Notes: generated from the sequence alone by a model not told the origin. A DNA stretch of 29,753 nt from RGIG1828 sp045546535 (GCA_045546535.1 JAZQDA010000124.1:1-29753), one strand, 5' to 3'. Numbered from the stretch's first letter, positions 8,521-15,230 are shown. Translations and numbers: made by a program.

Positions 8521-9007
8521 AATACACCGTCTTTCTCTGCGCTCGGTTTACATAGCGCAATCGAACCGTGATGAAGTAGCCCACCGTGTTTTCTTCGGGG
8601 TTTACGTAGCGAATTTGGGGTACAAATGGGTTACATTCTATGCTGACAATCTTTTCTCCAATATCGGGGAAATTGCCAATTTCGTTTTGTTCTTTTACCC
8701 AGTCGCAAATATTTTGTACTTGTTCAAGTCTCAACACATTTTCGTTATTGTATGGAGATTTATCTTCCGATGGGTCATACCACTCATAACAGTTTATTTG
8801 AAAATCCTCGTAAACCGAAGGGTATGGCTCAATCGTACACCAATAATCTCCGAGTGTATCGCTTTGCTCTTGATACTGAACAACAGGCGAAGCACCTTGT
8901 GGAAGAATAACCCTAACTCCTATTTCCTCTGTTGCCGCTATACTCCACAAGTCAGCAAGCTCTGGGCATTGACGGAAATATTCAAATAGTTTTGCATATT
9001 TGCTCAT
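8504..9007 (-). CDS. Minor capsid protein (Minor_capsid_3-like)
   Basis: A 167-residue protein. The region with RVILPQGASPVVQYQEQSD and DYWCTIEPYPSVYEDFQI, and the C-terminal VNPEENTVGYFITVRLRYVN, fit the family of minor capsid proteins described from Listeria phages (PF12691-type), which likely serve as tail terminator. It is translated just before the major tail protein module, in the expected order. Confidence 0.75.
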   Translation of the reverse strand: MSKYAKLFEYFRQCPELADLWSIAATEEIGVRVILPQGASPVVQYQEQSDTLGDYWCTIEPYPSVYEDFQINCYEWYDPSEDKSPYNNENVLRLEQVQNICDWVKEQNEIGNFPDIGEKIVSIECNPFVPQIRYVNPEENTVGYFITVRLRYVNRAQRKTVYYDRED

Positions 9008-9242
9008 TCAATACCTCCAAAATCTCCGACAGATATTTTTCTCTTTCTGCCTCGGTTTCAAACTCGCCTTTCCACTCGTTGTCAAATTCTTTTTCATAGA
9101 CAACATTATCGCTTCCAGCTTCTCCGAGTTCTACTGTCAAATATCCAAATCTTAAACGAACATAAGCAACATATTCGCCATTCAAAAATACGTCATACTG
9201 CTCTGGGCATCTTTCACAAGTTTTTACAAATTCATAACTCAT
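8982..9242 (-). CDS. Small hypothetical protein inside the connector block
   Basis: An 86-residue protein with two Cys near the N-terminus (C-x-x-C: CERC) and a beta-rich middle (QYDVFLNGEYVAYVRLRFGYLTVEL) followed by an acidic helical C-terminus. I do not recognise it. It overlaps both neighbours or lies within four bases of them, so it is fully in the structural operon, but most A118-like phages have no gene at this position. It may be an accessory gene or an immunity-like small protein. Confidence 0.6.
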   Translation of the reverse strand: MSYEFVKTCERCPEQYDVFLNGEYVAYVRLRFGYLTVELGEAGSDNVVYEKEFDNEWKGEFETEAEREKYLSEILEVLNEQICKTI

Positions 9243-9246
9243 TCAA

Positions 9247-9762
9247 TCACCCCACATTCGTTATGGTAACATTGTCAACCGACATTCCGTGAATGTTTGC
9301 CGATACAGAACGAACCACGATGCCGTTGTCCTTATATTTCTCTTGAAGTTCCGCAAATTCACGGCTCGTTGTAACAACATCGTCAACCTCCGACAAAACG
9401 ATGAAATCACCCACTTGCACCGTATAGAAATCCTCGCGAATATCAACGGTCAGTTTGGCATATTCAAGCGGTGTCTTGTATCGGTCAACATCTTTCGATA
9501 TAACCGTAACCGCATTGACTATGTTTTCAATCGTTCCGTCAGCCTTGCTGACAATACCGCCTTGAATGTTGCATTTTTCAATCACAAATCGGTCAAAGTG
9601 TCTTTCCTCGACTGCCGTTTTTGGAATGTCATTGTAAATCGTAACCTTATGTTTCCACAAGTCCGTCATACCGCCCCTATCAAAAGTCGGTCTTTGGCTT
9701 TGTTCGGGAACGGGTATGTCGATTACATTCTCGCCATACTTGACTTTGAATTTGACTTTCAC
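9247..9762 (-). CDS. Minor capsid protein (Minor_capsid_1-like)
   Basis: A 171-residue protein starting at a GTG that overlaps the previous stop (GTGA). The sequence carries DLWKHKVTIYNDIP and a run of beta segments ending in VRSVSANIHGMSVDNVTITNVG. Size and order fit the first of the three Listeria-type minor capsid proteins (PF10665-like), a head-completion or stopper protein. It is separated from its partners by the small gene at 8982-9242. Confidence 0.7.
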   Translation of the reverse strand: MKVKFKVKYGENVIDIPVPEQSQRPTFDRGGMTDLWKHKVTIYNDIPKTAVEERHFDRFVIEKCNIQGGIVSKADGTIENIVNAVTVISKDVDRYKTPLEYAKLTVDIREDFYTVQVGDFIVLSEVDDVVTTSREFAELQEKYKDNGIVVRSVSANIHGMSVDNVTITNVG

Positions 9763-10136
9763 CGCATCGCACCTCTATACATTAAAGGCGTTCCGCAATC
9801 GTCTTTTTCGCTTATCAAATAGTCATAAACGATATTGAGCATTTCACAATTTATTTCATCGGTCGTTTTTGTTGCGTAACTTTCACTTTCGCTAACTCCA
9901 CCCGCCGACTGACTTTTGCTTGTAACTGCTTTGCTATTCGATACATTGCTTGCGAGGTATTCAACCAAATCACGCACACACGCTTTCGCCCTCTGTGATA
10001 CCTCTAAAACGCTCTGTAATCGACTTTGTGTGTGCAGGTCAACAAATCCACACGCCCTGTCTATATGTCGTAAAAAAGCGGTTTCGTTAAGCTCACCGCC
10101 CATTGATTTATATTGTTCATAGGTTAGATATTGCAT
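9759..10136 (-). CDS. Head-tail connector protein
   Basis: A 125-residue helical protein (LTYEQYKSMGG, then a helix pair around RHIDRACGFVDLHTQSRLQSVLEV and ACVRDLVEYLASNV), followed by a Ser-rich linker and a last helix with YDYLISEKDDCGTPLMYRG. This is the usual look of the gp6/YqbG-like adaptor that binds under the portal. It lies after the major capsid gene in the canonical order. Coupled by GTGA to the next gene. Confidence 0.75.
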   Translation of the reverse strand: MQYLTYEQYKSMGGELNETAFLRHIDRACGFVDLHTQSRLQSVLEVSQRAKACVRDLVEYLASNVSNSKAVTSKSQSAGGVSESESYATKTTDEINCEMLNIVYDYLISEKDDCGTPLMYRGAMR

Positions 10137-10156
10137 AATTCAACCGCCTTTCAAAA

Positions 10157-10381
10157 TTAAGTTAAAGCCATTTTATTTGACTCTTTTTCAGGTTTGTTTA
10201 ACTTTAATTCGGGAATTTCGGGTATCTCCACAATCAAAGGACAGCCTCGTCTGTTTTTATCCGTTGAAAGTTCTTTTATCCGACTTGCAGATACTTTCTT
10301 TTTATTGTGGGGGTAAATATCCCCTACATTATATTCGTGATTGTCTTGCAAATCGATAAAATACTTAATTACTCGGTACAT
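10157..10381 (-). CDS. Small capsid-adjacent protein (YqbF-like)
   Basis: A 74-residue protein of the kind often found between the major capsid and the connector: an N-terminal beta hairpin with D-x-x-x-x-x-Y-N-V-G-D-x-Y, then KVSASRIKELSTDKNRRGCPLI. That second part resembles a short HeH/LEM-like helical module, which I offer as a guess. It begins five bases after the capsid stop. Function unknown; possibly head decoration or completion. Confidence 0.65.
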   Translation of the reverse strand: MYRVIKYFIDLQDNHEYNVGDIYPHNKKKVSASRIKELSTDKNRRGCPLIVEIPEIPELKLNKPEKESNKMALT

Positions 10382-10385
10382 TCAA

Positions 10386-11279
10386 TCACGCACCTGCGCC
10401 GATAGTACCCTTTACAACGCCCTCTGCATATTCAACAAGGAACTGACTGCCATTCATAACAAGGCTTTCAATCTGTGCTCTTTCCTCATTCTGATAACCT
10501 GACTTAATACCAATGTAACCAAGTTCATCAGTTGTAAGGTCAAATGCGTTTGCAACATCGCCATTCATTGTAAGGTAATAATAGATAAAGTTTTCCTTTG
10601 CAGTTGCAATAAATGTACCCTGTGCAATTCTTGAAGTCATAATCACAGTACCAAGACCGAGAAAGTTTTCAACATAATTCATACCGAATACAGTTGCAAG
10701 ACCTTCATCTTTGCCACCAAGATATTCAGCGACATCAAGAGGGTTTACAAAATAAACTGCTTCTGCCGCATCATCTTCAAATTTAACCTGTAACTGTCCC
10801 CAAGCGTTTGCAAGTGCGGATTTAAGGTTAGCACCCTCTGCGGTTGTACTTCCTGTAATTTCGCCATTAAGGAAGCCAAAAAGGTCTGTTCTAATACCGC
10901 CCTGAACATCACGAAGTAATGCCTTGTCAGTATCATTAACCGCCGCATTGTAACCTGACTTTTTGATTGCTTCTGCGGATACCGCTTTTCTCCACTTTTT
11001 AAGAGTGATTTCGCCCACAGGTGTTTTAGTTGTTTCATACTGTGAAAGCGGAATGATTTCACCTTCGGGAACTGCTCCGTCCTGTAATGTGCCTGTGGTG
11101 GAATATACATACATTGTTGTACCTTCCATCATAGGAATTTTTCTTGTTACGCCCAAAACTTCAATAAGTTTATTAAGCGAATTATGTGTAAACTGATTTA
11201 CAAAATCAACTTCACGAACCTTTTTCATCTGTTCCTGTGTGATAAGGTTGGTTTCAGCACCTGTTAATACATTTGCCAT
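10386..11279 (-). CDS. Major capsid protein (HK97 fold expected)
   Basis: A 297-residue protein immediately after the scaffold. It starts MANVLTGAETNLIT and includes the pattern DGAVPEGEIIPLSQYETTKTPVGEITLKKWRKAVSAEAI, typical of A118/phi-type major capsid proteins (E-loop and spine helix region), and ends in a Gly/Ala tail. It builds the icosahedral shell. The ATG follows an AAAGGAG site. No protease gene is found nearby, so maturation probably depends on scaffold exit rather than cleavage. Confidence 0.9.
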   Translation of the reverse strand: MANVLTGAETNLITQEQMKKVREVDFVNQFTHNSLNKLIEVLGVTRKIPMMEGTTMYVYSTTGTLQDGAVPEGEIIPLSQYETTKTPVGEITLKKWRKAVSAEAIKKSGYNAAVNDTDKALLRDVQGGIRTDLFGFLNGEITGSTTAEGANLKSALANAWGQLQVKFEDDAAEAVYFVNPLDVAEYLGGKDEGLATVFGMNYVENFLGLGTVIMTSRIAQGTFIATAKENFIYYYLTMNGDVANAFDLTTDELGYIGIKSGYQNEERAQIESLVMNGSQFLVEYAEGVVKGTIGAGA

Positions 11280-11293
11280 ATTTATTTACTCCT

Positions 11294-11923
11294 TTATACT
11301 TTTAATTCAGGGAATAAGTGAGCGTGTGCAATCATTTCAGCCTGTCTTGTAGATGCATCTTTGATTGCGTTTATTTCTTCTCTTGAAGAATATTTTTTAC
11401 TACCCAAAGTTCCCTGCGGTGTACCCCCCTGCAACTTAACGGCGGTAACGCCTGTAAATGCGGTGGCATCGTCCTTTGTCAAATCGTGAAAAATCTCTGT
11501 GTCGCTCTTGCCTTGATAATCGGTATTTTCAAGAGCATCTCCAAACTTTTTAAGGTATGCTTCACGAATAGCATCGTGGTTGAACTTCTTATCGCCCAAA
11601 ACGGCTTCAAATCGTTTGTTAATGCTTTCTGTCTTTTCGGCAAGTATGCGGTCTGCTTCTGCCTTTTTTTCCTTTGCAACATTTTCAGCCTGTAAAGCCT
11701 CAAACTTTGCTTTCCAATCTTCACCGCTTGCATTTGCGGTTTTTAGTGCTTCAAATTCTGTGTTGAGTTTGTCAAAATCCGCTTTCTTTTCTTTCAATTC
11801 GGTTTCAAGTGCCGTGACTTTCGACTTTGCTTTCTCAACATCAGCACCGTTCAAATCCATAACGGCTTTCAACTGTTCATCTGTTGCATCGGCAAAAATT
11901 GCCTTGATTTCTTCACGCTTCAT
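11294..11923 (-). CDS. Capsid scaffold, minor structural protein GP20 family
   Basis: A 209-residue protein with a long coiled coil (about residues 28-115, very rich in Lys, Glu and Ala), then a compact C-terminal part including KFNHDAIREAYLKKFGDA. It matches the GP20 scaffold family (PF06810) in length, layout and position directly upstream of the major capsid. It would template prohead assembly and then leave. An AAAGGAG ribosome site lies just ahead of the ATG. Confidence 0.9.
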   Translation of the reverse strand: MKREEIKAIFADATDEQLKAVMDLNGADVEKAKSKVTALETELKEKKADFDKLNTEFEALKTANASGEDWKAKFEALQAENVAKEKKAEADRILAEKTESINKRFEAVLGDKKFNHDAIREAYLKKFGDALENTDYQGKSDTEIFHDLTKDDATAFTGVTAVKLQGGTPQGTLGSKKYSSREEINAIKDASTRQAEMIAHAHLFPELKV

Positions 11924-12014
11924 AATTTCTTAATCTCCTTTATTGCTACGATTTTTTACGAGGTATCGCCTCTTGCTTTAATTGAGTTTTGCAACTTTAC
12001 GAGTTGCCAACATT
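11924..12014 (-). other. Short intergenic region with two hairpins
   Basis: No gene. On the minus strand it holds a hairpin with arms GCAACT/AGTTGC and a second GAGG/CCTC hairpin followed by an A/T stretch, then the ribosome site of the scaffold gene. Neither is followed by a convincing U run, so I read them as possible mRNA processing or stabilising structures before the capsid genes. Confidence 0.35.
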
Positions 12015-12107
12015 TTATATTTTGGGTAGTTCAGGAAAACCGAAACTTTCCCATATATAACTAATAAATTCAATCATAAAATTCATAAAATTTATAATTA
12101 TTTTCAT
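12015..12107 (-). CDS. Very small membrane-type peptide (30 aa)
   Basis: An ATG at 12107 overlaps the stop of the preceding gene (ATGA) and opens a 30-codon frame: hydrophobic for about 18 residues (Ile, Phe and Met rich) and ending in a short polar tail with two prolines. Coupled translation right behind another short membrane-type protein makes it plausible as a real micro-protein. No ribosome site stands out, so expression would depend on re-initiation. Confidence 0.4.
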   Translation of the reverse strand: MKIIINFMNFMIEFISYIWESFGFPELPKI

Positions 12108-12301
12108 AGCATTTTCTCAATAATTGACATTTTTCCTTTGAGTTCAGCAATGTCTTCTTTCATCTTGATTTCTTCATTTATTCTTGCCGTTCCGTTGTTA
12201 TTAAATCCAAGCAAAAGCAAAAGCAAAATCCAAGTATAATCATTAGGGAATCCATCTTTTGCGATAAGTTCTTTCAATTCTTGAAATTGTTTATCTTCCA
12301 T
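12104..12301 (-). CDS. Small protein with one membrane segment
   Basis: Read from the ATG at 12301, which has a strong AAAGGAG site nine bases upstream, it is 65 residues: a polar N-terminal helix, a hydrophobic WILLLLLLGF segment around residues 23-32, and a charged C-terminal helix likely to be coiled coil. Holins and XhlA-like proteins share this topology, but the gene is far from the holin at 367-579 and sits before the scaffold. It has its own promoter (12358-12386). Function unknown. Confidence 0.6.
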   Translation of the reverse strand: MEDKQFQELKELIAKDGFPNDYTWILLLLLLGFNNNGTARINEEIKMKEDIAELKGKMSIIEKML

Positions 12302-12327
12302 TTCAACATCTCCTTTCAAAACAGAAT

Positions 12328-12355
12328 AAGAGTAGAACATTACAATTCTACTCTT
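12328..12355. promoter_or_regulatory. Perfect inverted repeat at the transcription start
   Basis: Two perfect 10-base arms (AAGAGTAGAA and TTCTACTCTT) separated by eight bases. It begins three bases downstream of the -10 box of the promoter at 12358-12386, so the predicted start site falls within its first arm. It could be a repressor operator or, in RNA, a 5' stem-loop that stabilises the message. Seen directly; function is inference. Confidence 0.5.
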
Positions 12356-12357
12356 AC

Positions 12358-12386
12358 ATTATAGCATATTATTTTTTATTTGTCAA
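12358..12386 (-). promoter_or_regulatory. Sigma-A promoter before the scaffold/capsid genes
   Basis: Minus-strand TTGACA (12386-12381), 17-base spacer, TATAAT (12363-12358), with TGC directly before the -10. It overlaps the 3' end of the Cys-rich gene at 12369-12554 and would drive the 65-residue membrane protein and then the scaffold, capsid and tail genes. A perfect 10-bp inverted repeat follows. Confidence 0.85.
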
Positions 12387-12554
12387 GATGTGTTTCAATC
12401 GTCTGCATTTGTCTATATTATCGCAAGTAAAGATTATGTCTGTGTTTCCCATTGCATCTTTTATCATATCATAAGCAAGAGAAAATTCAGGGCAATGTTT
12501 ACAAAAATCACAGAAATCAAAACTGTAACTGAACGGCAAATTTTCTTTTTCCAT
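12369..12554 (-). CDS. Small Cys-rich hypothetical protein
   Basis: A 61-residue protein with Cys in the pattern C-x-x-C (FCDFCKHC) near the N-terminus and two further Cys near residues 44 and 49 (TCDNIDKC), enough for one zinc site. The ATG is preceded by AGGTG. It is one of several tiny Cys-rich genes in this block and I do not recognise a family. Confidence 0.6.
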   Translation of the reverse strand: MEKENLPFSYSFDFCDFCKHCPEFSLAYDMIKDAMGNTDIIFTCDNIDKCRRLKHILTNKK

Positions 12555-12562
12555 ATTTTCAC

Positions 12563-12591
12563 CTCATATCATATTAAATTGGTTTTGTCAA
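12563..12591 (-). promoter_or_regulatory. Possible weak promoter
   Basis: TTGACA at 12591-12586 and TATGAG at 12568-12563 with a 17-base spacer on the minus strand, ahead of the Cys-rich gene at 12369-12554. The -35 is perfect but the -10 matches only four of six positions, so this is weaker than the other promoters in the window. Confidence 0.35.
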
Positions 12592-12602
12592 TAGGCGGTT
12601 AA

Positions 12603-12794
12603 TCACACATAATCGGTATCGCATCCATAATACTGTAATAACGCTTTTGCAAACTCATATCCATAAAGGCTGAATGTGTAAACCGCTTCTTCGTGGTCGG
12701 GGTGAACAACAAATATTTCGTCATTATCAACCATTATGGTATAATTCCAATCTTCCTTGCATTTCTTTAACCATTCCTTATCTTGTTCGGTCAT
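12603..12794 (-). CDS. Hypothetical protein, 63 aa
   Basis: A 63-residue acidic protein (MTEQDKEWLKKCKEDWNY at the start, then a beta-type stretch VDNDEIFVVHP and an aromatic C-terminus). No recognised family. It overlaps the upstream zinc-ribbon-like gene by 17 bases, which supports a real, co-translated gene in this accessory run. Confidence 0.55.
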   Translation of the reverse strand: MTEQDKEWLKKCKEDWNYTIMVDNDEIFVVHPDHEEAVYTFSLYGYEFAKALLQYYGCDTDYV

Positions 12795-12984
12795 TTTTGC
12801 AATTCCTTTCCCTTATTTCATCAAGACATTTCGGACACATCAACAATTTTACTTTCTTACGTGAAGCAATTTCGCTCGGATATTTTACTCTAATTTCATA
12901 CGCCGTGTAAATAATTCCTGCTCCTTTGTTAAACGGTTCTACTTCATTTCCACACAAATCACAGAAATATAATGTCTTTTTCAT
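12778..12984 (-). CDS. Zinc-ribbon-like small protein
   Basis: A 68-residue protein with two C-x-x-C pairs: FCDLCG near residue 8 and MCPKC near residue 50. Spacing of about 40 residues between the pairs is that of a treble-clef or ribbon zinc site. Small phage proteins like this may bind nucleic acid or a host regulator; the actual role is unknown. Confidence 0.6.
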   Translation of the reverse strand: MKKTLYFCDLCGNEVEPFNKGAGIIYTAYEIRVKYPSEIASRKKVKLLMCPKCLDEIRERNCKNDRTR

Positions 12985-13172
12985 ATATAACCACCTTTCT
13001 TTTTCTTCGCTTCAATGTTATCCAATACTGTGCGGATTTCAAAAGCACCTATCGCACAATGCCAATTCTCGCAACCAAACAGACGGAAAATACAATTTTG
13101 GCAACTTCCTTGTTCCTTGCAATACTCGGCAATAACTTTTGCACATTCAACTACTTTCTTATTGCTTATCAT
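12981..13172 (-). CDS. Cys-rich hypothetical protein, 63 aa
   Basis: A 63-residue protein with C-x-x-C (SCQNC) and two more Cys in FGCENWHC, surrounded by predicted helices. It resembles small phage proteins with a single zinc or disulphide knot. It overlaps the next gene by four bases. Unrecognised. Confidence 0.55.
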   Translation of the reverse strand: MISNKKVVECAKVIAEYCKEQGSCQNCIFRLFGCENWHCAIGAFEIRTVLDNIEAKKKKGGYI

Positions 13173-13369
13173 TCCCTCACCTCATCATTTTGGGGTGTGC
13201 GAGTGTCAATGTGCCACAATCCCCATCTGTAAAAATCATATATTCCTTTGCCATTATCCAATTCAACGGTATAAACCTCACTCGGCATAATATATGGCTT
13301 GTGCCTTGCAATTACTGTGCCAATGCCTTTCATTGTTTGAACTCTATCGCCAACCTTGAAAAACTTCAT
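13169..13369 (-). CDS. Small SH3/KOW-like beta protein
   Basis: A 66-residue protein starting MKFFKVGDRVQTMKGIGTVIA; the GDRV-x-T-x-x-G-x-G-x-V pattern is the common opening of small SH3-like barrels such as KOW and Tudor-type folds. It may be an RNA- or DNA-binding adaptor. ATGA couples it to neighbours on both sides. Fold is suggested by motif only. Confidence 0.55.
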   Translation of the reverse strand: MKFFKVGDRVQTMKGIGTVIARHKPYIMPSEVYTVELDNGKGIYDFYRWGLWHIDTRTPQNDEVRE

Positions 13370-13503
13370 TTCTCCCTCTCCTTCCTTTCCTTTGCTACGA
13401 GGTAGCGGATATATTCGCTTAAATTACAATTATGTTGGTGAGCATCAATTTTCAACCGCTCATATTCTGCCTCGTTTGGAAATTTTACGATTAACATTTT
13501 CAT
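13366..13503 (-). CDS. Ribbon-helix-helix-like small protein, 45 aa
   Basis: From the ATG at 13503 (AGGTG site upstream) the product is 45 residues: a short beta strand (MLIVKFP), then a helix, a turn with H-N-C-N-L-S-E-Y-I-R-Y-L-V-A-K. The strand plus the NLSEYIRYL second-helix motif is typical of ribbon-helix-helix DNA-binding proteins, which act as dimers and often repress their own operon. A longer reading from 13707 would run through the neighbouring gene and is not supported. Confidence 0.65.
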   Translation of the reverse strand: MKMLIVKFPNEAEYERLKIDAHQHNCNLSEYIRYLVAKERKEREK

Positions 13504-13507
13504 ATTA

Positions 13508-13984
13508 TCACCTATCCTTTTTGCTAATTGTAAAGCCAAAAGGAACTTTGCCATTAACAATACTTTGCCAATGTTTAATAACATCAGGGTGTGCGTATTC
13601 GTTTTTCTCCAAATTTTCTTTGGCTTGTTCTTTAATTTTCTCAAACTGTTCAACAGAAATCGTCTTTGCAAATTTATGGTCATATTGAGGATAAAGCATA
13701 TCATCAAAATTTACCATACGCAAACCACACTTATTATTACTGTACTGCCAATCAAGAATAAAATCCCACATAACAAAACTTGCTTGAAATCCTGTTATGC
13801 CAAAATCTCTTGCAAGAAAATCACCAACTGCAAGACAAGCCTGTGCCATTGCTCTTGGTGCTTCTCCATAACCTGTATTGTAATTCTCCTTTACATCTTT
13901 CAAAAACTCAATAAGGCTTTCAAAATTTTCAATCTGCTTTCGCTTTTCCTGCAATTCCTTTTTTACAACAAATTCATTTTCCAT
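13508..13984 (-). CDS. Conserved phage protein of unknown function
   Basis: A 158-residue soluble protein, coiled-coil-like at the N-terminus (residues 1-35), then a helical core with GYGEAPRAMAQACLAVGDFLARDFGITGFQASFVMWDFI. I recall similar proteins as uncharacterised genes in Clostridia phages. It is the first gene after a strong promoter with an operator-like palindrome, so it leads the small-gene unit running left. Confidence 0.6.
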   Translation of the reverse strand: MENEFVVKKELQEKRKQIENFESLIEFLKDVKENYNTGYGEAPRAMAQACLAVGDFLARDFGITGFQASFVMWDFILDWQYSNNKCGLRMVNFDDMLYPQYDHKFAKTISVEQFEKIKEQAKENLEKNEYAHPDVIKHWQSIVNGKVPFGFTISKKDR

Positions 13985-14009
13985 TTTTTATACCTGCCTT
14001 TCTTTGTTC

Positions 14010-14047
14010 GGTATAAACAGTATACCACATATAAACCACATTGTCAA
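14010..14047 (-). promoter_or_regulatory. Sigma-A promoter with an operator-like palindrome
   Basis: Minus-strand TTGACA (14047-14042), 17-base spacer ending in TGG, and TATACT (14024-14019). A perfect inverted repeat with arms GGTATA and TATACC and a five-base centre (14010-14026) covers the -10 box. This layout suggests a repressor that blocks RNA polymerase; the ribbon-helix-helix protein at 13366-13503 in the same unit is a candidate, by inference. Confidence 0.8.
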
Positions 14048-14423
14048 CCCCTTTTCGCAAATTTTTCAAAAAAAATTTCAAAAATCCACCCAAGCGAGCC
14101 GATGTAAATAACTTTCGCAAATTGTTATTTATGCCGAAAACCCTTGATTTATAAGGCTTTTCGAGGTTTTGACCTAAATATATAAATAGATTTACTATAC
14201 ATTACTTTTAAAAATTACTACTGCGGTCAAAATGGAGTTAAAAAATTGTAGTAATATTTATAATTTAATTATTATAAAATCCCCAAAAACCCCTATAAAA
14301 TAAGCACTTTCTATATATAAATAACAATAAATAACATATTAACAAATTATTACTATTTATATAGAGGGTAAATTATGCACAAAAATGTAAATGGTTGTGT
14401 TTTAATTTTTGTTGATTTTGCAC
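14048..14423. other. AT-rich intergenic region with inverted repeats
   Basis: About 375 bases without a supported gene. It contains a long imperfect hairpin at 14135-14163 (arms CGAAAA/TTTTCG and CCTT/AAGG around one mismatch), an 8-bp inverted repeat ATTACTAC/GTAGTAAT further on, two copies of TTTCGCAAATT near 14052 and 14114, and long A/T runs. A 17-codon plus-strand frame near 14375 has a weak ribosome site and is not convincing. The features would be compatible with a replication or regulatory region, but nothing proves this. Confidence 0.35.
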
Positions 14424-14426
14424 AAT

Positions 14427-14455
14427 AAAAAATCCCCTGCTTTTTAGGGCAGGGG
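14427..14455 (-). terminator. Intrinsic terminator of the HNH unit
   Basis: A 7-bp GC-rich stem (CCCCTGC with GCAGGGG), an eight-base loop, then ATTTTTT on the minus strand. The stop codon of the HNH gene lies in the loop, so the 5' arm is coding. It cleanly ends the endonuclease transcript. Confidence 0.9.
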
Positions 14456-15109
14456 TGGTAATTCAAAATCAAGCCTATCGGATTTCATTTGATTATGTTC
14501 TGCCTTTAATAATTGCAGATTGGTATAATGATATAGTTTTGCGACTTCTTCTTCGGTGTTTGCCGTTGCTAATGGTATTATATGGTCTATGTGTACTTTG
14601 TCTGTTCCGTCATATTCATAGCCATAGTTTTTGTAAAATGTTTCGTTCAAATATGCTCTCAATTCTTCCGCAGTACAACCTACAATGTTTTCTGTTGTAT
14701 CAGGCTTTTGGAAGCCTTTACGATAAAAACCACAACGGACAAAATGACCTATTTTTTCTTTGTACCTATAAACACTATCATTTTTCATCTTTTCTTTTTT
14801 ATATTTTGACATATACGCACGAATTTCTTTCTTGTGTTCTTGATAATGCTTTTTGTGATATATTTTCATATCTTCTTTATGTGCATCTCTGTACTGTTTT
14901 CTTTCATCTGCAAGTCTATGTTTGTTTTCTTCCCAATATTTCTTTTTATATGCTCGCCTTTCTTCTCTATGGTCTATGACATATTGCCTTGCATATTCTG
15001 CCTTGCATTCCTTGCATCTGCAAGTTAAACCATCTTTTTTGGTTCTGTCTTTTTGGAACATATCCAACGGCAATTCCCTTTTACATTTGGTACAAATTTT
15101 TGTTTCCAT
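14444..15109 (-). CDS. HNH endonuclease with N-terminal zinc finger
   Basis: A 221-residue protein in three parts: an N-terminal Cys cluster (C6-x-x-C9 and CRCKEC around residues 30-35, a likely zinc finger), a long very basic helical linker (about 36-120, full of K, R, Y and E), and a C-terminal HNH domain with HIDHIIPLATA and NLQLLKAEHNQMKSD supplying the His, His and Asn residues. It would nick or cut DNA and probably acts as a free-standing homing endonuclease. It lies between head genes as a self-contained unit with its own promoter, structured leader, ribosome site (AAGGAG) and terminator, which is typical of a mobile gene. Confidence 0.85.
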   Translation of the reverse strand: METKICTKCKRELPLDMFQKDRTKKDGLTCRCKECKAEYARQYVIDHREERRAYKKKYWEENKHRLADERKQYRDAHKEDMKIYHKKHYQEHKKEIRAYMSKYKKEKMKNDSVYRYKEKIGHFVRCGFYRKGFQKPDTTENIVGCTAEELRAYLNETFYKNYGYEYDGTDKVHIDHIIPLATANTEEEVAKLYHYTNLQLLKAEHNQMKSDRLDFELPPLP

Positions 15110-15133
15110 AAAATCTACTCCTTAAAATATAAA

Positions 15134-15221
15134 AACCTCAAAAGGACAAAGTATATAGTGCGAGTATATACAAAAATCCTAATGAGGTTAATATCAATTT
15201 AAGTTTTGTAAGTCTCGCACT
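15134..15221 (-). promoter_or_regulatory. Structured leader RNA of the HNH gene, with possible pseudoknot
   Basis: The leader holds a nested hairpin: outer arms TGAGGTT/AACCTCA (15134-15140 with 15183-15189), a second helix AGGA/TCCT (15143-15146 with 15177-15180), and an inner helix GTATATA/TATATAC (15151-15157 with 15165-15171). The seven-base apical loop is complementary to a segment near the 5' end of the transcript (15214-15221, eight pairs counting one stem base), which would make a loop pseudoknot. The structure ends 11 bases before the AAGGAG site. I know no named RNA family with this layout, and it may control translation of the nuclease. Confidence 0.6.
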
Positions 15222-15230
15222 CTTACAGTA

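Noticed and set aside
8504..9007. Frameshift between the overlapping minor capsid genes
   Set aside because: The overlap is short and each product has its own start and the normal family length.
13366..13707. A 113-residue reading of the small ribbon-helix-helix gene
   Set aside because: The upstream 68 residues are an out-of-frame shadow of the neighbouring gene; the ATG at 13503 has the ribosome site.
14375..14428. Plus-strand 17-codon frame with AGAGGG upstream
   Set aside because: Too short, opposite to all other genes, and no family or structural support.
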